A stretch of 64,000 nt of DNA, from NCBI RefSeq assembly GCF_046592965.1, contig NZ_JBISBV010000002.1, forward strand, positions 434,001 to 498,000. Direction: 5' to 3'. Of this stretch, positions 8,329-17,218 are shown piece by piece. The stretch comes from Marivita sp046592965 (GTDB lineage Bacteria; Pseudomonadota; Alphaproteobacteria; Rhodobacterales; Rhodobacteraceae). Each line of letters starts with the position of its first letter. Positions within the stretch are counted from its first letter, which is position 1. Position numbers and translations under genes: made by a program. The notes beneath the pieces are model-generated. The model ran no database searches and was not told the DNA's origin. It was given only the letters and a program-made list of their open reading frames with translations.

Positions 8329-10002
8329 TCAATGCGCGTGGGTTTTTTCCCAATCTTCCCGCTTGGGAAGTTGCTCGAACGTATGTTCGGGCGGCGGCGA
8401 GGGCAGGGTCCATTCCAGGGTGTCCGCGTACTCGTTCCACGGGTTCTTGGCGGTTTCGGCTTTGCCCTTGGCAAGGCTCCACACCATCACACCGATGAAG
8501 AATACGAACGACGCGAATGAGAGGAACGCGCCCCAGCTCGATACATAGTTCCAGAAGGCGAATGCCTCGGGATAGTCGATGTAGCGGCGCGGCATGCCCT
8601 GACGGCCCAGGAAGTGCTGCGGGAAGAACGTGATGTTCGCACCGATGAAGAACGCCCAGAAGTGCAACTGGCCTGCCCATTCAGGATACATCTTGCCGGT
8701 CATCTTGGGGAACCAGAAGTAGATGCCGGCGAAGATCGCGAAAACGGCGCCAAGGCTCATCACATAGTGGAAGTGCGCGACGACGTAGTAGGTGTCGTGG
8801 TAGGCGCGGTCCACCGACGCCTGCGCTAGCACAACGCCGGTCACGCCGCCGACGGTGAACAGGAACAGGAACCCGAATGCCCAGAGCATCGGTGTCTTGA
8901 ACTCGATCGAGCCGCCCCACATGGTCGCGATCCACGAGAAGATCTTGACCCCTGTGGGCACCGCGATGACCATCGTTGCCAGCATGAAATAGCTCTGCTG
9001 GGTCAGCGACATGCCCACCGTGTACATGTGGTGCGCCCAGACGACAAAGCCCAGTGCACCGATGGCGATGATCGCCCAGACCATCGGCAGATAGCCGAAG
9101 ATCGGTTTGCGGCTGAACGTAGCGATGACGTGGCTGATGATGCCAAAGCCGGGCAGGATCACGATGTAAACTTCGGGATGACCAAAGAACCACAGGATGT
9201 GCTGATACAGCACCGGATCGCCGCCACCGGCCGGATCAAAGAACGTCGTGCCGAAATTGCGGTCGGTCAGGAGCATGGTGATCGCGCCCGCCAGAACCGG
9301 CAGCGCCAGAAGGATCATCCATGCGGTGATGAAGATCGACCAGGCAAACAGCGGCACCTTGAACAAGGTCATGCCCGGTGCGCGCATGTTGAGGAACGTG
9401 GTGATCACGTTGATCGAGCCGAGGATCGAGGACGCGCCCGAGACGTGGACCGCGAAGATCGCCAGATCCATCGACAGCCCGCCTTCATTGGTGGACAGCG
9501 GCGGATAAAGCACCCAGCCGACGCCAGAGCCAAGCTGCCCGTTGCCCCCCGGTGCAAAGACCGAGCAGATCGCCAGCGTCGTACCGGCGACGAACAGCCA
9601 GAAGCTGAGGTTGTTGAGACGCGGGAACGCCATGTCGGGCGCGCCGATCTGGAGCGGCATGAAATAGTTGCCGAACCCGCCGAACAGCGCCGGAATCACC
9701 ACGAAGAACATCATCAGGATGCCGTGGCCGGTGATCAGCACGTTCCAGAGATGGCCGTTGGGGGTACAGTCACCGACCGCAGCGGCCGTCAGGCGTGCGC
9801 CTTCCATGCACATGTACTGAACCCCGGGGTTCATCAGTTCCATACGCATGTAAACGGTGAATGCCACCGAGATGAAGCCCGCGAGACCCGAAATGATCAG
9901 GTAGAGTATCCCGATATCCTTGTGGTTCGTGGACATGAACCAGCGTGTGAAAAAGCTCCGCTGGTCTTCGTGTTCATGGCCGTGAATGGCGGCGTCTGCC
10001 AT
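8329..10002 (-). CDS. ctaD: Cytochrome c oxidase subunit I (aa3 type)
   Basis: 557 residues with about 12 membrane helices. It catalyses reduction of O2 at the heme a3-CuB centre with proton pumping in the inner membrane. Recognisable motifs are FMSTNHKDIGILYL at the N-terminus, the heme-ligand region GHGILMMFFVV, the CuB/His-Tyr region WFFGHPEVYIVILPGFGIIS, and HDTYYVVAHFHYVMSLG. AGGAGG lies 5 bases before the chosen ATG; the frame is open 5 codons further. Subunits II and III are not nearby, as is usual when ctaD is monocistronic. A strong terminator follows and an FNR-like box lies upstream. Confidence 0.96.
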   Translation of the reverse strand: MADAAIHGHEHEDQRSFFTRWFMSTNHKDIGILYLIISGLAGFISVAFTVYMRMELMNPGVQYMCMEGARLTAAAVGDCTPNGHLWNVLITGHGILMMFFVVIPALFGGFGNYFMPLQIGAPDMAFPRLNNLSFWLFVAGTTLAICSVFAPGGNGQLGSGVGWVLYPPLSTNEGGLSMDLAIFAVHVSGASSILGSINVITTFLNMRAPGMTLFKVPLFAWSIFITAWMILLALPVLAGAITMLLTDRNFGTTFFDPAGGGDPVLYQHILWFFGHPEVYIVILPGFGIISHVIATFSRKPIFGYLPMVWAIIAIGALGFVVWAHHMYTVGMSLTQQSYFMLATMVIAVPTGVKIFSWIATMWGGSIEFKTPMLWAFGFLFLFTVGGVTGVVLAQASVDRAYHDTYYVVAHFHYVMSLGAVFAIFAGIYFWFPKMTGKMYPEWAGQLHFWAFFIGANITFFPQHFLGRQGMPRRYIDYPEAFAFWNYVSSWGAFLSFASFVFFIGVMVWSLAKGKAETAKNPWNEYADTLEWTLPSPPPEHTFEQLPKREDWEKTHAH

Positions 10003-10107
10003 GTCTGCCTCCTGCATGTGTCTGTCGATGAGGCACAGCTTACGCGGCTGGACCCTTCATTCCTGTGACGTTTTAGAACGTGCAAGTGTGAGCGGCAACG
10101 GATGTAT

Positions 10108-10121
10108 TTGACGCAGATCAA
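10108..10121. promoter_or_regulatory. FNR/FixK-type box upstream of ctaD
   Basis: TTGAC-N4-ATCAA, one mismatch from the FnrL consensus TTGAT-N4-ATCAA, about 105 bases upstream of the ctaD start and between ctaD and lipB. It fits oxygen-dependent control of the aa3 oxidase. Proposed from the motif alone. Confidence 0.5.
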
Positions 10122-10246
10122 ACTTTATTGTCGCAGTTCAGTGGCGGACGAAATGCCGCGAATTTTCAAATTTCACTATTGTCTTTGGTGGGTTAGCAAA
10201 ATTTGACACGGATTATGCATGTTTTGAACGCTCAGACAGCATCCCG

Positions 10247-10924
10247 TCACGCAGATCTGCCTGCCGCAACCGCCGGATTTTGCATGACCGCATCAAAGCT
10301 TTTTCGCAACGCGATGTCGAGGTCGTCCATCGTGACCGGCAACCCGAGATCGACAAGCGATGTGACACCGTAATCGGTGATACCGCAGGGCACGATTCCG
10401 GCAAAATGGCTGAGGTCAGGCTCTACATTGATCGAGATGCCATGAAAGCTCACCCATTTGCGCAGCCGAATTCCGATCGCGGCAATCTTGTCCTCGGCAA
10501 CACGGCCATCAGGAAGGGCTGGCCGGTCCGGCCGTTCGATCCAGACGCCGACCCGGCCGTCGCGGATATGACCCGTCAGGCCGAATTCGCCCAACGTGGC
10601 AATCACCCAGCCCTCAAGTTCTTGGACAAAACGCCGGACATCCCGACCGCGTGCTCCGACGTCAAGCATGACGTAAACCACACGCTGGCCCGGCCCGTGA
10701 TAGGTGTATTGACCGCCGCGCTTGGTATCGAACACGGGAAACCGGTCCGGGTCCTTGAGGTCCTCGCGACGTGCACTGGTGCCGGCGGTATACAGGGGCG
10801 GGTGCTCGAGCAGCCAGACCAGTTCATCGGCGTCTCCCGCCGCAATCGAGGCTGCGCGCGCCTCCATCGTGGCGACGGCGGTGGCGTAGTCTGTCAAGCC
10901 GTCAGAGATGATCCAGTCTACCAT
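10247..10924 (-). CDS. lipB: Lipoyl(octanoyl) transferase
   Basis: 225 residues. LipB moves octanoyl groups from acyl carrier protein to lipoyl domains of 2-oxoacid dehydrogenases. Diagnostic motifs are RGGQYTYHGPGQ (substrate pocket), KIAAIGIRLRKWVSFHGISI with the catalytic Lys, and HFAGIVPCGI with the catalytic Cys. The ATG giving MVDWIISDG matches the usual family start; a GTG 4 codons upstream is possible. No clear ribosome site is seen at either. A TTGAC-N5-GTCAA dyad lies 20 bases upstream (10944-10958). Confidence 0.94.
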   Translation of the reverse strand: MVDWIISDGLTDYATAVATMEARAASIAAGDADELVWLLEHPPLYTAGTSARREDLKDPDRFPVFDTKRGGQYTYHGPGQRVVYVMLDVGARGRDVRRFVQELEGWVIATLGEFGLTGHIRDGRVGVWIERPDRPALPDGRVAEDKIAAIGIRLRKWVSFHGISINVEPDLSHFAGIVPCGITDYGVTSLVDLGLPVTMDDLDIALRKSFDAVMQNPAVAAGRSA

Positions 10925-10943
10925 CGCCAAGTCCACTGTTTTC

Positions 10944-10958
10944 TTGACTTAGCGTCAA
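10944..10958. promoter_or_regulatory. Perfect 5+5 dyad upstream of lipB
   Basis: TTGAC-N5-GTCAA directly upstream of lipB, in the 103-base gap shared with the divergent gene at 11028. The 5-base spacer does not fit FNR spacing. Role unknown; it could also be part of a promoter. Confidence 0.2.
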
Positions 10959-11027
10959 TTCTTTTCAGAATAGTCGTCATATTAACGATTTTCATGTCTC
11001 TGTGAACATGTTTGGAAGGGTTTAGCA

Positions 11028-12749
11028 ATGATACCTCGCATTTCAATCAGCGCGCTCGTCGCAGCCAGCCTGACGCTGTCACCTTTGCCCGCAATGGCCA
11101 ATGACGCCTTGATCGGCGGGATAATCGGCGGTGTGATCGGTGGCGCCATCGGAAACAGTGCCAAACGTTCTGCCCCCAGACGAACCTATTCGGCACCCAA
11201 AAAGCAACGCCGCTCTACCGGGATAAGCTCGGCGCAGCGCGAATCGAATCGCCAGACCCAGACCGCCTTGAATTACTTCGGCTTCAATTCCGGGACGCCG
11301 GATGGGGTGCTGGGGCGAAATTCGCGCACGGCGATCTCTCAATACCAGTCTCATCTTGGGTATTCGCCGACCGGACAGCTTACGTCCTTTGAGCGGGATT
11401 TCCTCATCTCCTCGTTCCACCGCGCGCAGGCGGGTGGGCCGGCGACCGCGCAACTTATCGCATCGAACCCCCAAGGCGTGCGCGGTATCCTGATTGCCTA
11501 TCGCGATGAACAGACCAACGGGTTCGGAGGCAGCGCGACGTCGGCCATTGGCGGACATTACGGGTTGCCGTCGGTCGTCGCAGCGGCAGTCAACGAAATC
11601 GCCAAGAGTTCGGACCCCTCGGCAGAGCAACTGGTGCAGCGTCATGGCTTCATCCAGTTGGCCGATATCAATGGCGATGGCAGCACCGATTACATCATTG
11701 ACACCTCGGTCACGGGATCGGCCTTCTGGTGTAACGCTCAGGCGTGTATGGTGCGGGTTTTCGCCTCCACTCCAGACGGATACGAGCGCAACGACTTCCA
11801 GGCGTTCAACGTGACCCCTGCCATGTTCGAGTGTACACGCGGAACGTGCGCCAAAACCGATGACTCCCCGCGTCTGGCCACTGCGGACCTCGTGCCTCAA
11901 GCGCCCCAGCCTGCCGCTCCTGGAACGCAACTCGCCGGCATGCCGACGGCACGCGCACCCGCGCTGCCGGTCCCATCGGCGCAACCCGTCGTCAGCGGAG
12001 TCGCATCCAGCGCGGCACCAGAGTCCGGAGTGGCGATGCCATCCTTTATGGGCGGGCAACAGGTCGCGCAGCAATCACTGGCGTCGTTCTGTAACAAGGT
12101 CAGCCTTTTGACCAGTTCGAACGGCGGGTTCGTGACCGAAGCATCAATCACGGACGCCAATTTTGCCTTGGCCGAACAGATGTGCCTCACCCGCACCTAC
12201 GCAATGGCGCAGGGTGAGGAATTGATCGCCAAGGTGCAGGGTGCCACGCAAGAGCAGATCACCGAACAGTGCCGCAGCTTTGGCCCGCTGTTGAAAGATC
12301 ACGTCTCGGCCGTGTCCCTGCAGACGCGGGACGAGGTCTTGCAGGGTGTTTCGTCCTTCATTCTGGCAAGCGGGATGCCTCCGCAACAATTGGCCGGCAC
12401 GGCGCGCGTGTGCTTGTCGGTGGGGTATCGAGTGGATGACATGGATGTCGCAATGGGCTCGGCGCTGCTTCTGACATCACTTGGCGAAACGGGATATGCC
12501 GAGCTTCTGGGCCATCACCTCAGCCAGGGCATTGGCGCGTCAGAGCGCGCGGATATCGCCGTGGCCTGGTACGAAGCTGCCCTGACATCGTTCACTGACA
12601 GCGGCGAGATGGCGTTTGCACCGGGTCAGCCGGATCGCATGGGACTCTTGCAAAAGGCAGCCCTCATGCTCGGCGGACAGGCCATCGCGACGCCGGACGA
12701 ATCCACCCCGAAACCTGCGGCGCTTCCCTTGCTGGTTGTGGATAATTGA
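11028..12749 (+). CDS. Secreted glycine-zipper and peptidoglycan-binding domain protein
   Basis: 573 residues. A Sec signal peptide ends near AMAND (residues 1-25), followed directly by a glycine-zipper-like stretch LIGGIIGGVIGGAIG. A PG_binding_1-like repeat around residues 70-130 (ALNYFGFNSGTPDGVLGRNS then TAISQYQSHLGY) suggests cell-wall binding. The centre has a low-complexity Pro/Ala linker (about residues 290-330) and the C-terminal part is helical with no recognised fold. Probably periplasmic and envelope-associated; the exact function is unknown. It is monocistronic with its own terminator. Confidence 0.65.
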   Translation: MIPRISISALVAASLTLSPLPAMANDALIGGIIGGVIGGAIGNSAKRSAPRRTYSAPKKQRRSTGISSAQRESNRQTQTALNYFGFNSGTPDGVLGRNSRTAISQYQSHLGYSPTGQLTSFERDFLISSFHRAQAGGPATAQLIASNPQGVRGILIAYRDEQTNGFGGSATSAIGGHYGLPSVVAAAVNEIAKSSDPSAEQLVQRHGFIQLADINGDGSTDYIIDTSVTGSAFWCNAQACMVRVFASTPDGYERNDFQAFNVTPAMFECTRGTCAKTDDSPRLATADLVPQAPQPAAPGTQLAGMPTARAPALPVPSAQPVVSGVASSAAPESGVAMPSFMGGQQVAQQSLASFCNKVSLLTSSNGGFVTEASITDANFALAEQMCLTRTYAMAQGEELIAKVQGATQEQITEQCRSFGPLLKDHVSAVSLQTRDEVLQGVSSFILASGMPPQQLAGTARVCLSVGYRVDDMDVAMGSALLLTSLGETGYAELLGHHLSQGIGASERADIAVAWYEAALTSFTDSGEMAFAPGQPDRMGLLQKAALMLGGQAIATPDESTPKPAALPLLVVDN

Positions 12750-12757
12750 TGATCGTG

Positions 12758-12796
12758 CCCCGAGAGCCGAATGCGGTCTCTCGGGGTGGTTTCTTG
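12758..12796 (+). terminator. Terminator after the peptidoglycan-binding protein gene
   Basis: CCCCGAGAG (12758-12766) pairs with CTCTCGGGG (12778-12786); the loop itself can form a 3-base-pair extension. It is followed by a moderately T-rich stretch. Located 9 bases after the stop codon. Confidence 0.7.
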
Positions 12797-12890
12797 GTAG
12801 GTGTGATGGGGGAACGGTAGGGGTTTGGCTTGCGCATCCAACGCCCCGTTCGCTCGTAAAGCGATCTTTACAGTATCAAGAAATTTGCGC

Positions 12891-12919
12891 TTGCCCCGGA
12901 CAGAAGCTTTCGCTAATCA
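12891..12919 (+). promoter_or_regulatory. Candidate sigma-70 promoter of tRNA-Leu
   Basis: TTGCCC and TAATCA separated by exactly 17 bases, with the -10 about 24 bases upstream of the mature tRNA 5' end. The rest of 12797-12942 holds no gene that I can support. Confidence 0.45.
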
Positions 12920-12942
12920 CCCGCCTACCAAGTCAAGACAGT

Positions 12943-13029
12943 GCGGTCGTGGCGGAATTGGTAGACGCGCAGCGTTGAGGTCGCTGTGGGGTAACACCCG
13001 TGGAAGTTCGAGTCTTCTCGACCGCACCA
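12943..13029 (+). tRNA. tRNA-Leu (anticodon GAG)
   Basis: 87 bases including encoded CCA. The 7-base acceptor stem GCGGTCG pairs with CGACCGC (13019-13025). The D arm contains GGCGGAATTGGTAGACGC. The anticodon stem-loop CAGCG-TTGAGGT-CGCTG gives GAG. A long class II variable arm (TGGGGTAACACCCGTG) is followed by a TTCGAGTC T loop. Confidence 0.97.
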
Positions 13030-13064
13030 GTTTAAATCTCAGTGATCCCTGAACATCTGGCCAC

Positions 13065-13346
13065 TCAATTCGAAGAACTGAGTTGAAAAGGCGCGAAGCT
13101 CTGTGCGTGCATGTCGACATGGCGCAAGGCATCGGCTTCAACCAGAACCTCATGCACCAAGAGCACCTTCATGCCATGAGCAAGATCGTCTTGTGTGCTG
13201 ATTTCCATAATCCGCGCCCGCTCAGCGTCATTAATCTTGGCTGCGTCAAATTCGGCAACGTAGTTTTTGACAACGTCTGTGAACGTATCCGCATGGGCGG
13301 AGATCGGGGCAAAAAAGATCAGCGTGGCAGCAATAAAGCGTTTCAT
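13065..13346 (-). CDS. Small secreted protein of unknown function
   Basis: 93 residues from the ATG giving MKRFIAATL, preceded by AGAGGA. A clear Sec signal peptide ends at ISAHA. The mature part is short, helical and charged (DVVKNYVAEFDAAKINDAER), with no domain that I recognise. Probably periplasmic. The longer open frame (to 13511) overlaps the AEC gene and has no similarity before the signal peptide. Confidence 0.55.
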   Translation of the reverse strand: MKRFIAATLIFFAPISAHADTFTDVVKNYVAEFDAAKINDAERARIMEISTQDDLAHGMKVLLVHEVLVEADALRHVDMHAQSFAPFQLSSSN

Positions 13347-13483
13347 ATCCTCTGGTCCGGTCAGTTGCGGTTCGGGGATGTAACGTGCGCGCCACATATA
13401 TGTTCCCGTTGAGACGGGTCCGGCACACATCATGCAGTGGATGTGCCGCAGTGGTCCGCGCCGATCCTGCATAGATCCGGATG

Positions 13484-14419
13484 TTACGGGAGAGCCCCGA
13501 GCCAGAGCCACACCGTCAAAACGCTCAGCGCCGTGGCGATCAATACCGATGACGCCGCCACCCGACGGGCACGTGCGTACATGTTGGCAAACACATAGGC
13601 GTTGATCCCCGGAGCCATCGCGGCGTTCAACACGGCACTGCGAAACGCGCTGTCATCCAGCATGAAGCTTTTTCCCAGGGTCCAGGTGATCGTGGGATGA
13701 AGCACCAGGCTGATCGCGCAAACGTAACGGATCACCCGCATGTCGCCCTCGGGACGGTAGCGGTACAGAACGCCGCCCATGGCGAAAAGCGCGGCCGGGA
13801 GCGCGGTTCTCACCATCATGTCCAGAGCGTCGCTGAGTGGAACGGGGAGCGAGATATTCAACAGGTTGAACACCGCGCCCAGCATGATTCCGATCACAAG
13901 CGCGTTGCGGAACATTGCCTTGAGCACGATCATCGGCACATCCCGGTTTGGCAACTCCGCCGCGCGGGCGCGGACGAATTCCATCACCGTGATGCCCAGG
14001 CCGTAGCAGAATGGCGAATGCAGCGCGATGATCGCGTAATTGGCGCTGAGGGCGTCTGTCCCGTAGGCGCGTTCCGTGATGGCGAGGCCGAGCAGGACAG
14101 AATTGGCGAACAGGCAACAAAAGCCGATGGCGACGGCATCTTCCCAGCCGCGTTTGAAGAAAAAGCGGACACCGAACAGCCCGGCCAGAAAGCAGCTGAG
14201 CGAGCCTGTGTAAAAGCTGATGAGCAAGGGCGCGGTAAAACTGTCGCCGAAATCGAGCGTCCAGATCGAGCGAAACAGCAAGCACGGGATCGCGATGGTC
14301 TGGGTGAATTTCATCAACCCGTCGATCACGCTTTCGCCCAGCACGCCACGCCACGTCACGACATAACCAAAACCGATCAGGACAAAAACCGGCAGGATGA
14401 TCTCGATCAGCGTCTGCAT
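13484..14419 (-). CDS. AEC-family transporter (auxin efflux carrier type)
   Basis: 311 residues with about ten membrane helices in two halves, beginning MQTLIEIILPVFVLIGFGYV, the usual N-terminal helix of bacterial AEC proteins. The second-half signature MGGVLYRYRPEG and the C-terminal NAAMAPGINAYVFANMYARA (with the conserved Pro-Gly break) match the family. These carriers move carboxylates such as malate or malonate; the substrate cannot be read here. It follows the MBL hydrolase by 26 bases. Confidence 0.85.
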   Translation of the reverse strand: MQTLIEIILPVFVLIGFGYVVTWRGVLGESVIDGLMKFTQTIAIPCLLFRSIWTLDFGDSFTAPLLISFYTGSLSCFLAGLFGVRFFFKRGWEDAVAIGFCCLFANSVLLGLAITERAYGTDALSANYAIIALHSPFCYGLGITVMEFVRARAAELPNRDVPMIVLKAMFRNALVIGIMLGAVFNLLNISLPVPLSDALDMMVRTALPAALFAMGGVLYRYRPEGDMRVIRYVCAISLVLHPTITWTLGKSFMLDDSAFRSAVLNAAMAPGINAYVFANMYARARRVAASSVLIATALSVLTVWLWLGALP

Positions 14420-14445
14420 GTCACATCACCTGATCGCGGGCAGGA

Positions 14446-15249
14446 TCATAGCGGCTGCGTGATCACCATGCCGTCGTAGGCCGGTGTGATGTGCGCGGGC
14501 GTTTCGGCGTCGACCGTTGCGTAGTCGAGGTCGATATGCATGTTGGTGAGAATGCCTCGACGCGGCTTGGCGCGGTCCAACCATTCAAGCGATTGCGCGA
14601 GATGCGCGTGGGTCGGGTGCGGCTTCCGGCGCAATGCATCCAGAACCCAGACGTCGAGATCTTGCAGATGGTCGGCCCAGACGGGTTCGGAAATAGACGC
14701 AACATCAGGCATATACACCAGATCGCCGATCCGGAAACCAAGCGCGTCGATGCTGCCATGATTGACCCGGAACGGCGTCAGCACAACCGAACCACCAGCG
14801 CCGGTCACGGTCACCGGGCCCATGATGGTGTTCATTTCAAGGATCGGCGGGTAAGGGCTATCGGAGGGCTGCACGAAGGCATAGCCAAAGCGCGAAAACA
14901 GATCGTTCTGCGTGTCGCCATCGGCCCAGACCTGCAAACGATGCTTCATGTTGAAGACGATCATGCGCAAATCATCGACGCCGTGAACGTGATCGGCATG
15001 GCTGTGGGTGTAAACGACGCCGTCGAGTTCACCGACGCCAGCGTCCAGAAGCTGCGCGCGCATGTCCGGCGATGTGTCGATCAGAACGCGGGTGATGCCA
15101 CTATCCGTAACCCGCTCCACCAGCATCGAGCAGCGGCGTCGGACGTTGCGCGGGTTTGTCGGATCGCAATCCCCCCAATGCCCGCCAAGGCGCGGTACGC
15201 CGCCAGATGATCCGCAGCCCAGTATGGTAAAGCGCGTCTCGCCCATCAT
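14446..15249 (-). CDS. MBL-fold metal-dependent hydrolase, PhnP-like
   Basis: 267 residues. FTILGCGSSGGVPRLGG at the N-terminus and the metal motif THSHADHVHGVDDLR (HxHxDH) place it in the metallo-beta-lactamase superfamily near PhnP/YcbX-type cyclic phosphodiesterases. Further metal ligands are in MPDVASI and TNMHIDLDY. The start is one of two tandem ATGs overlapping the tatD stop, so the two genes are translationally coupled. The substrate is unknown; no phn genes lie nearby. Confidence 0.8.
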   Translation of the reverse strand: MMGETRFTILGCGSSGGVPRLGGHWGDCDPTNPRNVRRRCSMLVERVTDSGITRVLIDTSPDMRAQLLDAGVGELDGVVYTHSHADHVHGVDDLRMIVFNMKHRLQVWADGDTQNDLFSRFGYAFVQPSDSPYPPILEMNTIMGPVTVTGAGGSVVLTPFRVNHGSIDALGFRIGDLVYMPDVASISEPVWADHLQDLDVWVLDALRRKPHPTHAHLAQSLEWLDRAKPRRGILTNMHIDLDYATVDAETPAHITPAYDGMVITQPL

Positions 15250-16049
15250 GGAGCGGACTCGTACTGCGCCGCCTTGGAAAACAGCCGGTCGAAATTTGCC
15301 TCGGTTTGCGCGGCGAACTCTGCGTAATCCATCCCGAACAGCCCGGCACCGACGCGCGCGGTATGCGCGGTGTAGGCCGGTTCGTTGCGCCGCCCGCGAT
15401 GCGGCGGCGGGGCGAGGTAGGGGCTGTCGGTTTCCACCAGAATGCGATCCACAGGCGCGGAGGCGAAAATGTCGCGCAGATCCTGGCTCTTGGGAAAGGT
15501 CGCGATGCCCGACATCGAGAGGTAAAACCCAAGATCAAGCGCTGCGCGCGCGAGGTCGGCGGATGAAGAAAAGCAATGCATTACACAGTTGTAAGGCTTG
15601 TTCTTAAAGCCATCTGTGAGGATACGCGCCATATCGTCATCGGCTGCGCGGGCATGGATGATAAGTGGCAGGCCGGTTTCCTGCGCCGCCTTGATATGCA
15701 CGCGGAGCGATTGTTTTTGAATCTCCGCACTGTCGCTCGTGTAGTGATAATCCAGTCCCGTTTCGCCAATGCCCACGAACTTCGGGTGCTGCGCCAGCGC
15801 GACCAGTTCGTCGACGCGTGCAAGCGGTTCATCGGCGGCACTCATCGGATGGGTGCCGGCGGCGTAGAACACCGGCTCATAGGCTTCGGCAATGGCGCGC
15901 ACCTGAGGCTCCAGCCGCAGCTTGGTGCAGATGGTGACCATCCGCCCGACGCCCGCATCCAGCGCCCGTGCAATCACGTCGGGGCGTTCGTCATCGAAGT
16001 CGGGGAAATCCAGGTGACAATGACTGTCGGTGATCGTGTGAGTAAACAT
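15246..16049 (-). CDS. TatD-family metal-dependent deoxyribonuclease/hydrolase
   Basis: 267 residues starting MFTHTITDSHCHLDFPDF, which contains the first HxH metal motif. GIGETGLDYHY (metal-bridging Glu), IIHARAADDD, MHCFSSSADLA and VETDSPYLAPPPHRG are all TatD signatures. It is expected to be a cytoplasmic 3'-exonuclease or related hydrolase. The longer upstream frame lacks similarity. It lies in the operon dac-tmk-holB-tatD-MBL, 47 bases after holB. Confidence 0.92.
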   Translation of the reverse strand: MFTHTITDSHCHLDFPDFDDERPDVIARALDAGVGRMVTICTKLRLEPQVRAIAEAYEPVFYAAGTHPMSAADEPLARVDELVALAQHPKFVGIGETGLDYHYTSDSAEIQKQSLRVHIKAAQETGLPLIIHARAADDDMARILTDGFKNKPYNCVMHCFSSSADLARAALDLGFYLSMSGIATFPKSQDLRDIFASAPVDRILVETDSPYLAPPPHRGRRNEPAYTAHTARVGAGLFGMDYAEFAAQTEANFDRLFSKAAQYESAP

Positions 16050-16096
16050 GGCTGAGGTATCGGGGATGCGCGCGGGAGCGTCAAGCCACCCCGGCG

Positions 16097-17218
16097 TTAT
16101 CGCGGGCAGCCGTCCTGCAACGCCAGAAAACTGGCCAGCAAAAGCGATCCGGTTTCGACGTTCACCGCCCGCCCGTGTCGCAAGCGGTCGCCTTCGGTCT
16201 GCGCAATCCGTGCCCATGCCCGCGCGGCCTCTGGTGTCGGACACAGACGCTGGAATGTCTCGGCCTCTTGCAGCGCGGCGGGCGGGTCGGGTGGCTGGCC
16301 GAGTGCGCCAGTGCGCGCGAGCCTCGCCAGAGCACGGTCAAACAGGGTCAAGAGAAGATCAAGCCGGTCCTCCTTGCCGCGCCCGGCGGCGCTTTCGGCC
16401 AAAGCGATGGCAATCGGGCGGCTGAGGTCGGGCAGGGTGGCCAACAGCTTGACCAGATCGGCGTAGAGCGTCAGCCCGTCCTGTTGCAAGAGCCGCACCG
16501 ACGCACCAACTGATCCACCCGACAAAGCGGCCAGTGCTGCCGGGTCGGCCCCGGTCTGGTCGATCTCGGCAGCGGCGAGCGCCTGTGCCATGTCCGCCGC
16601 TTCAAGGGGCGCCAGACGCAATTCGCGGCAGCGCGAGCGAATTGTCGGCAAGAGGCGCGATGGTTGATGGCTGACCAGCAGGATTGTAGTCCGGGCGGGC
16701 GGTTCTTCCAGCAGTTTCAAAATCGCATTGGCCGCGTTGACGTTCATATCGTCGGCCACATCGACAATCACCACACGACGTCCACCATCGGTGGCGGAGA
16801 GGGCGAAGAAATTCTTGAGCCGGCGCACTTCATCGACCGTGATCTGTGCCTTGAGACGCTTGGCCTTTTCGTCATACGGGCGGCGCAGAACGAACAGGCC
16901 GGGCTCTGATCCGGCCTGCATCCGCCGCGCCACCGCATGTTCGGGGTCGATACCAAGATCCGCCGGGCGGGCGGCTGCGCCGAACATGTCGCCCGCATCG
17001 GCGGGGGGCGTTGCCAGCAGAAATCGCGCGATCCGCCATGCCAGCGTCGCCTTGCCCACACCGCGCGGACCGGTGATGAGCCAGCCGTGATGCAACCGGT
17101 CCGAACCATAGGCTTGCAGGAAATCCGCCTCGGCTACGTCCTGTCCGAACAGGCGCGCGGTCTCGCGCGGATGCGGCGCGCCGTCGATGCGGTCGGGTTC
17201 TGTTCTGGTATCACTCAT
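16097..17218 (-). CDS. holB: DNA polymerase III subunit delta prime
   Basis: 373 residues. Part of the clamp loader that opens the beta sliding clamp. The Walker A is GPRGVGKATLAWRIA near residue 52 and the sensor region is LKLLEEPPARTTILLVSHQP. The helical lid and C-terminal collar domain follow. The typical zinc-binding Cys residues of many delta-prime proteins are not apparent. The start overlaps the tmk stop by 4 bases (ATGA), which supports both starts. Confidence 0.92.
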   Translation of the reverse strand: MSDTRTEPDRIDGAPHPRETARLFGQDVAEADFLQAYGSDRLHHGWLITGPRGVGKATLAWRIARFLLATPPADAGDMFGAAARPADLGIDPEHAVARRMQAGSEPGLFVLRRPYDEKAKRLKAQITVDEVRRLKNFFALSATDGGRRVVIVDVADDMNVNAANAILKLLEEPPARTTILLVSHQPSRLLPTIRSRCRELRLAPLEAADMAQALAAAEIDQTGADPAALAALSGGSVGASVRLLQQDGLTLYADLVKLLATLPDLSRPIAIALAESAAGRGKEDRLDLLLTLFDRALARLARTGALGQPPDPPAALQEAETFQRLCPTPEAARAWARIAQTEGDRLRHGRAVNVETGSLLLASFLALQDGCPR

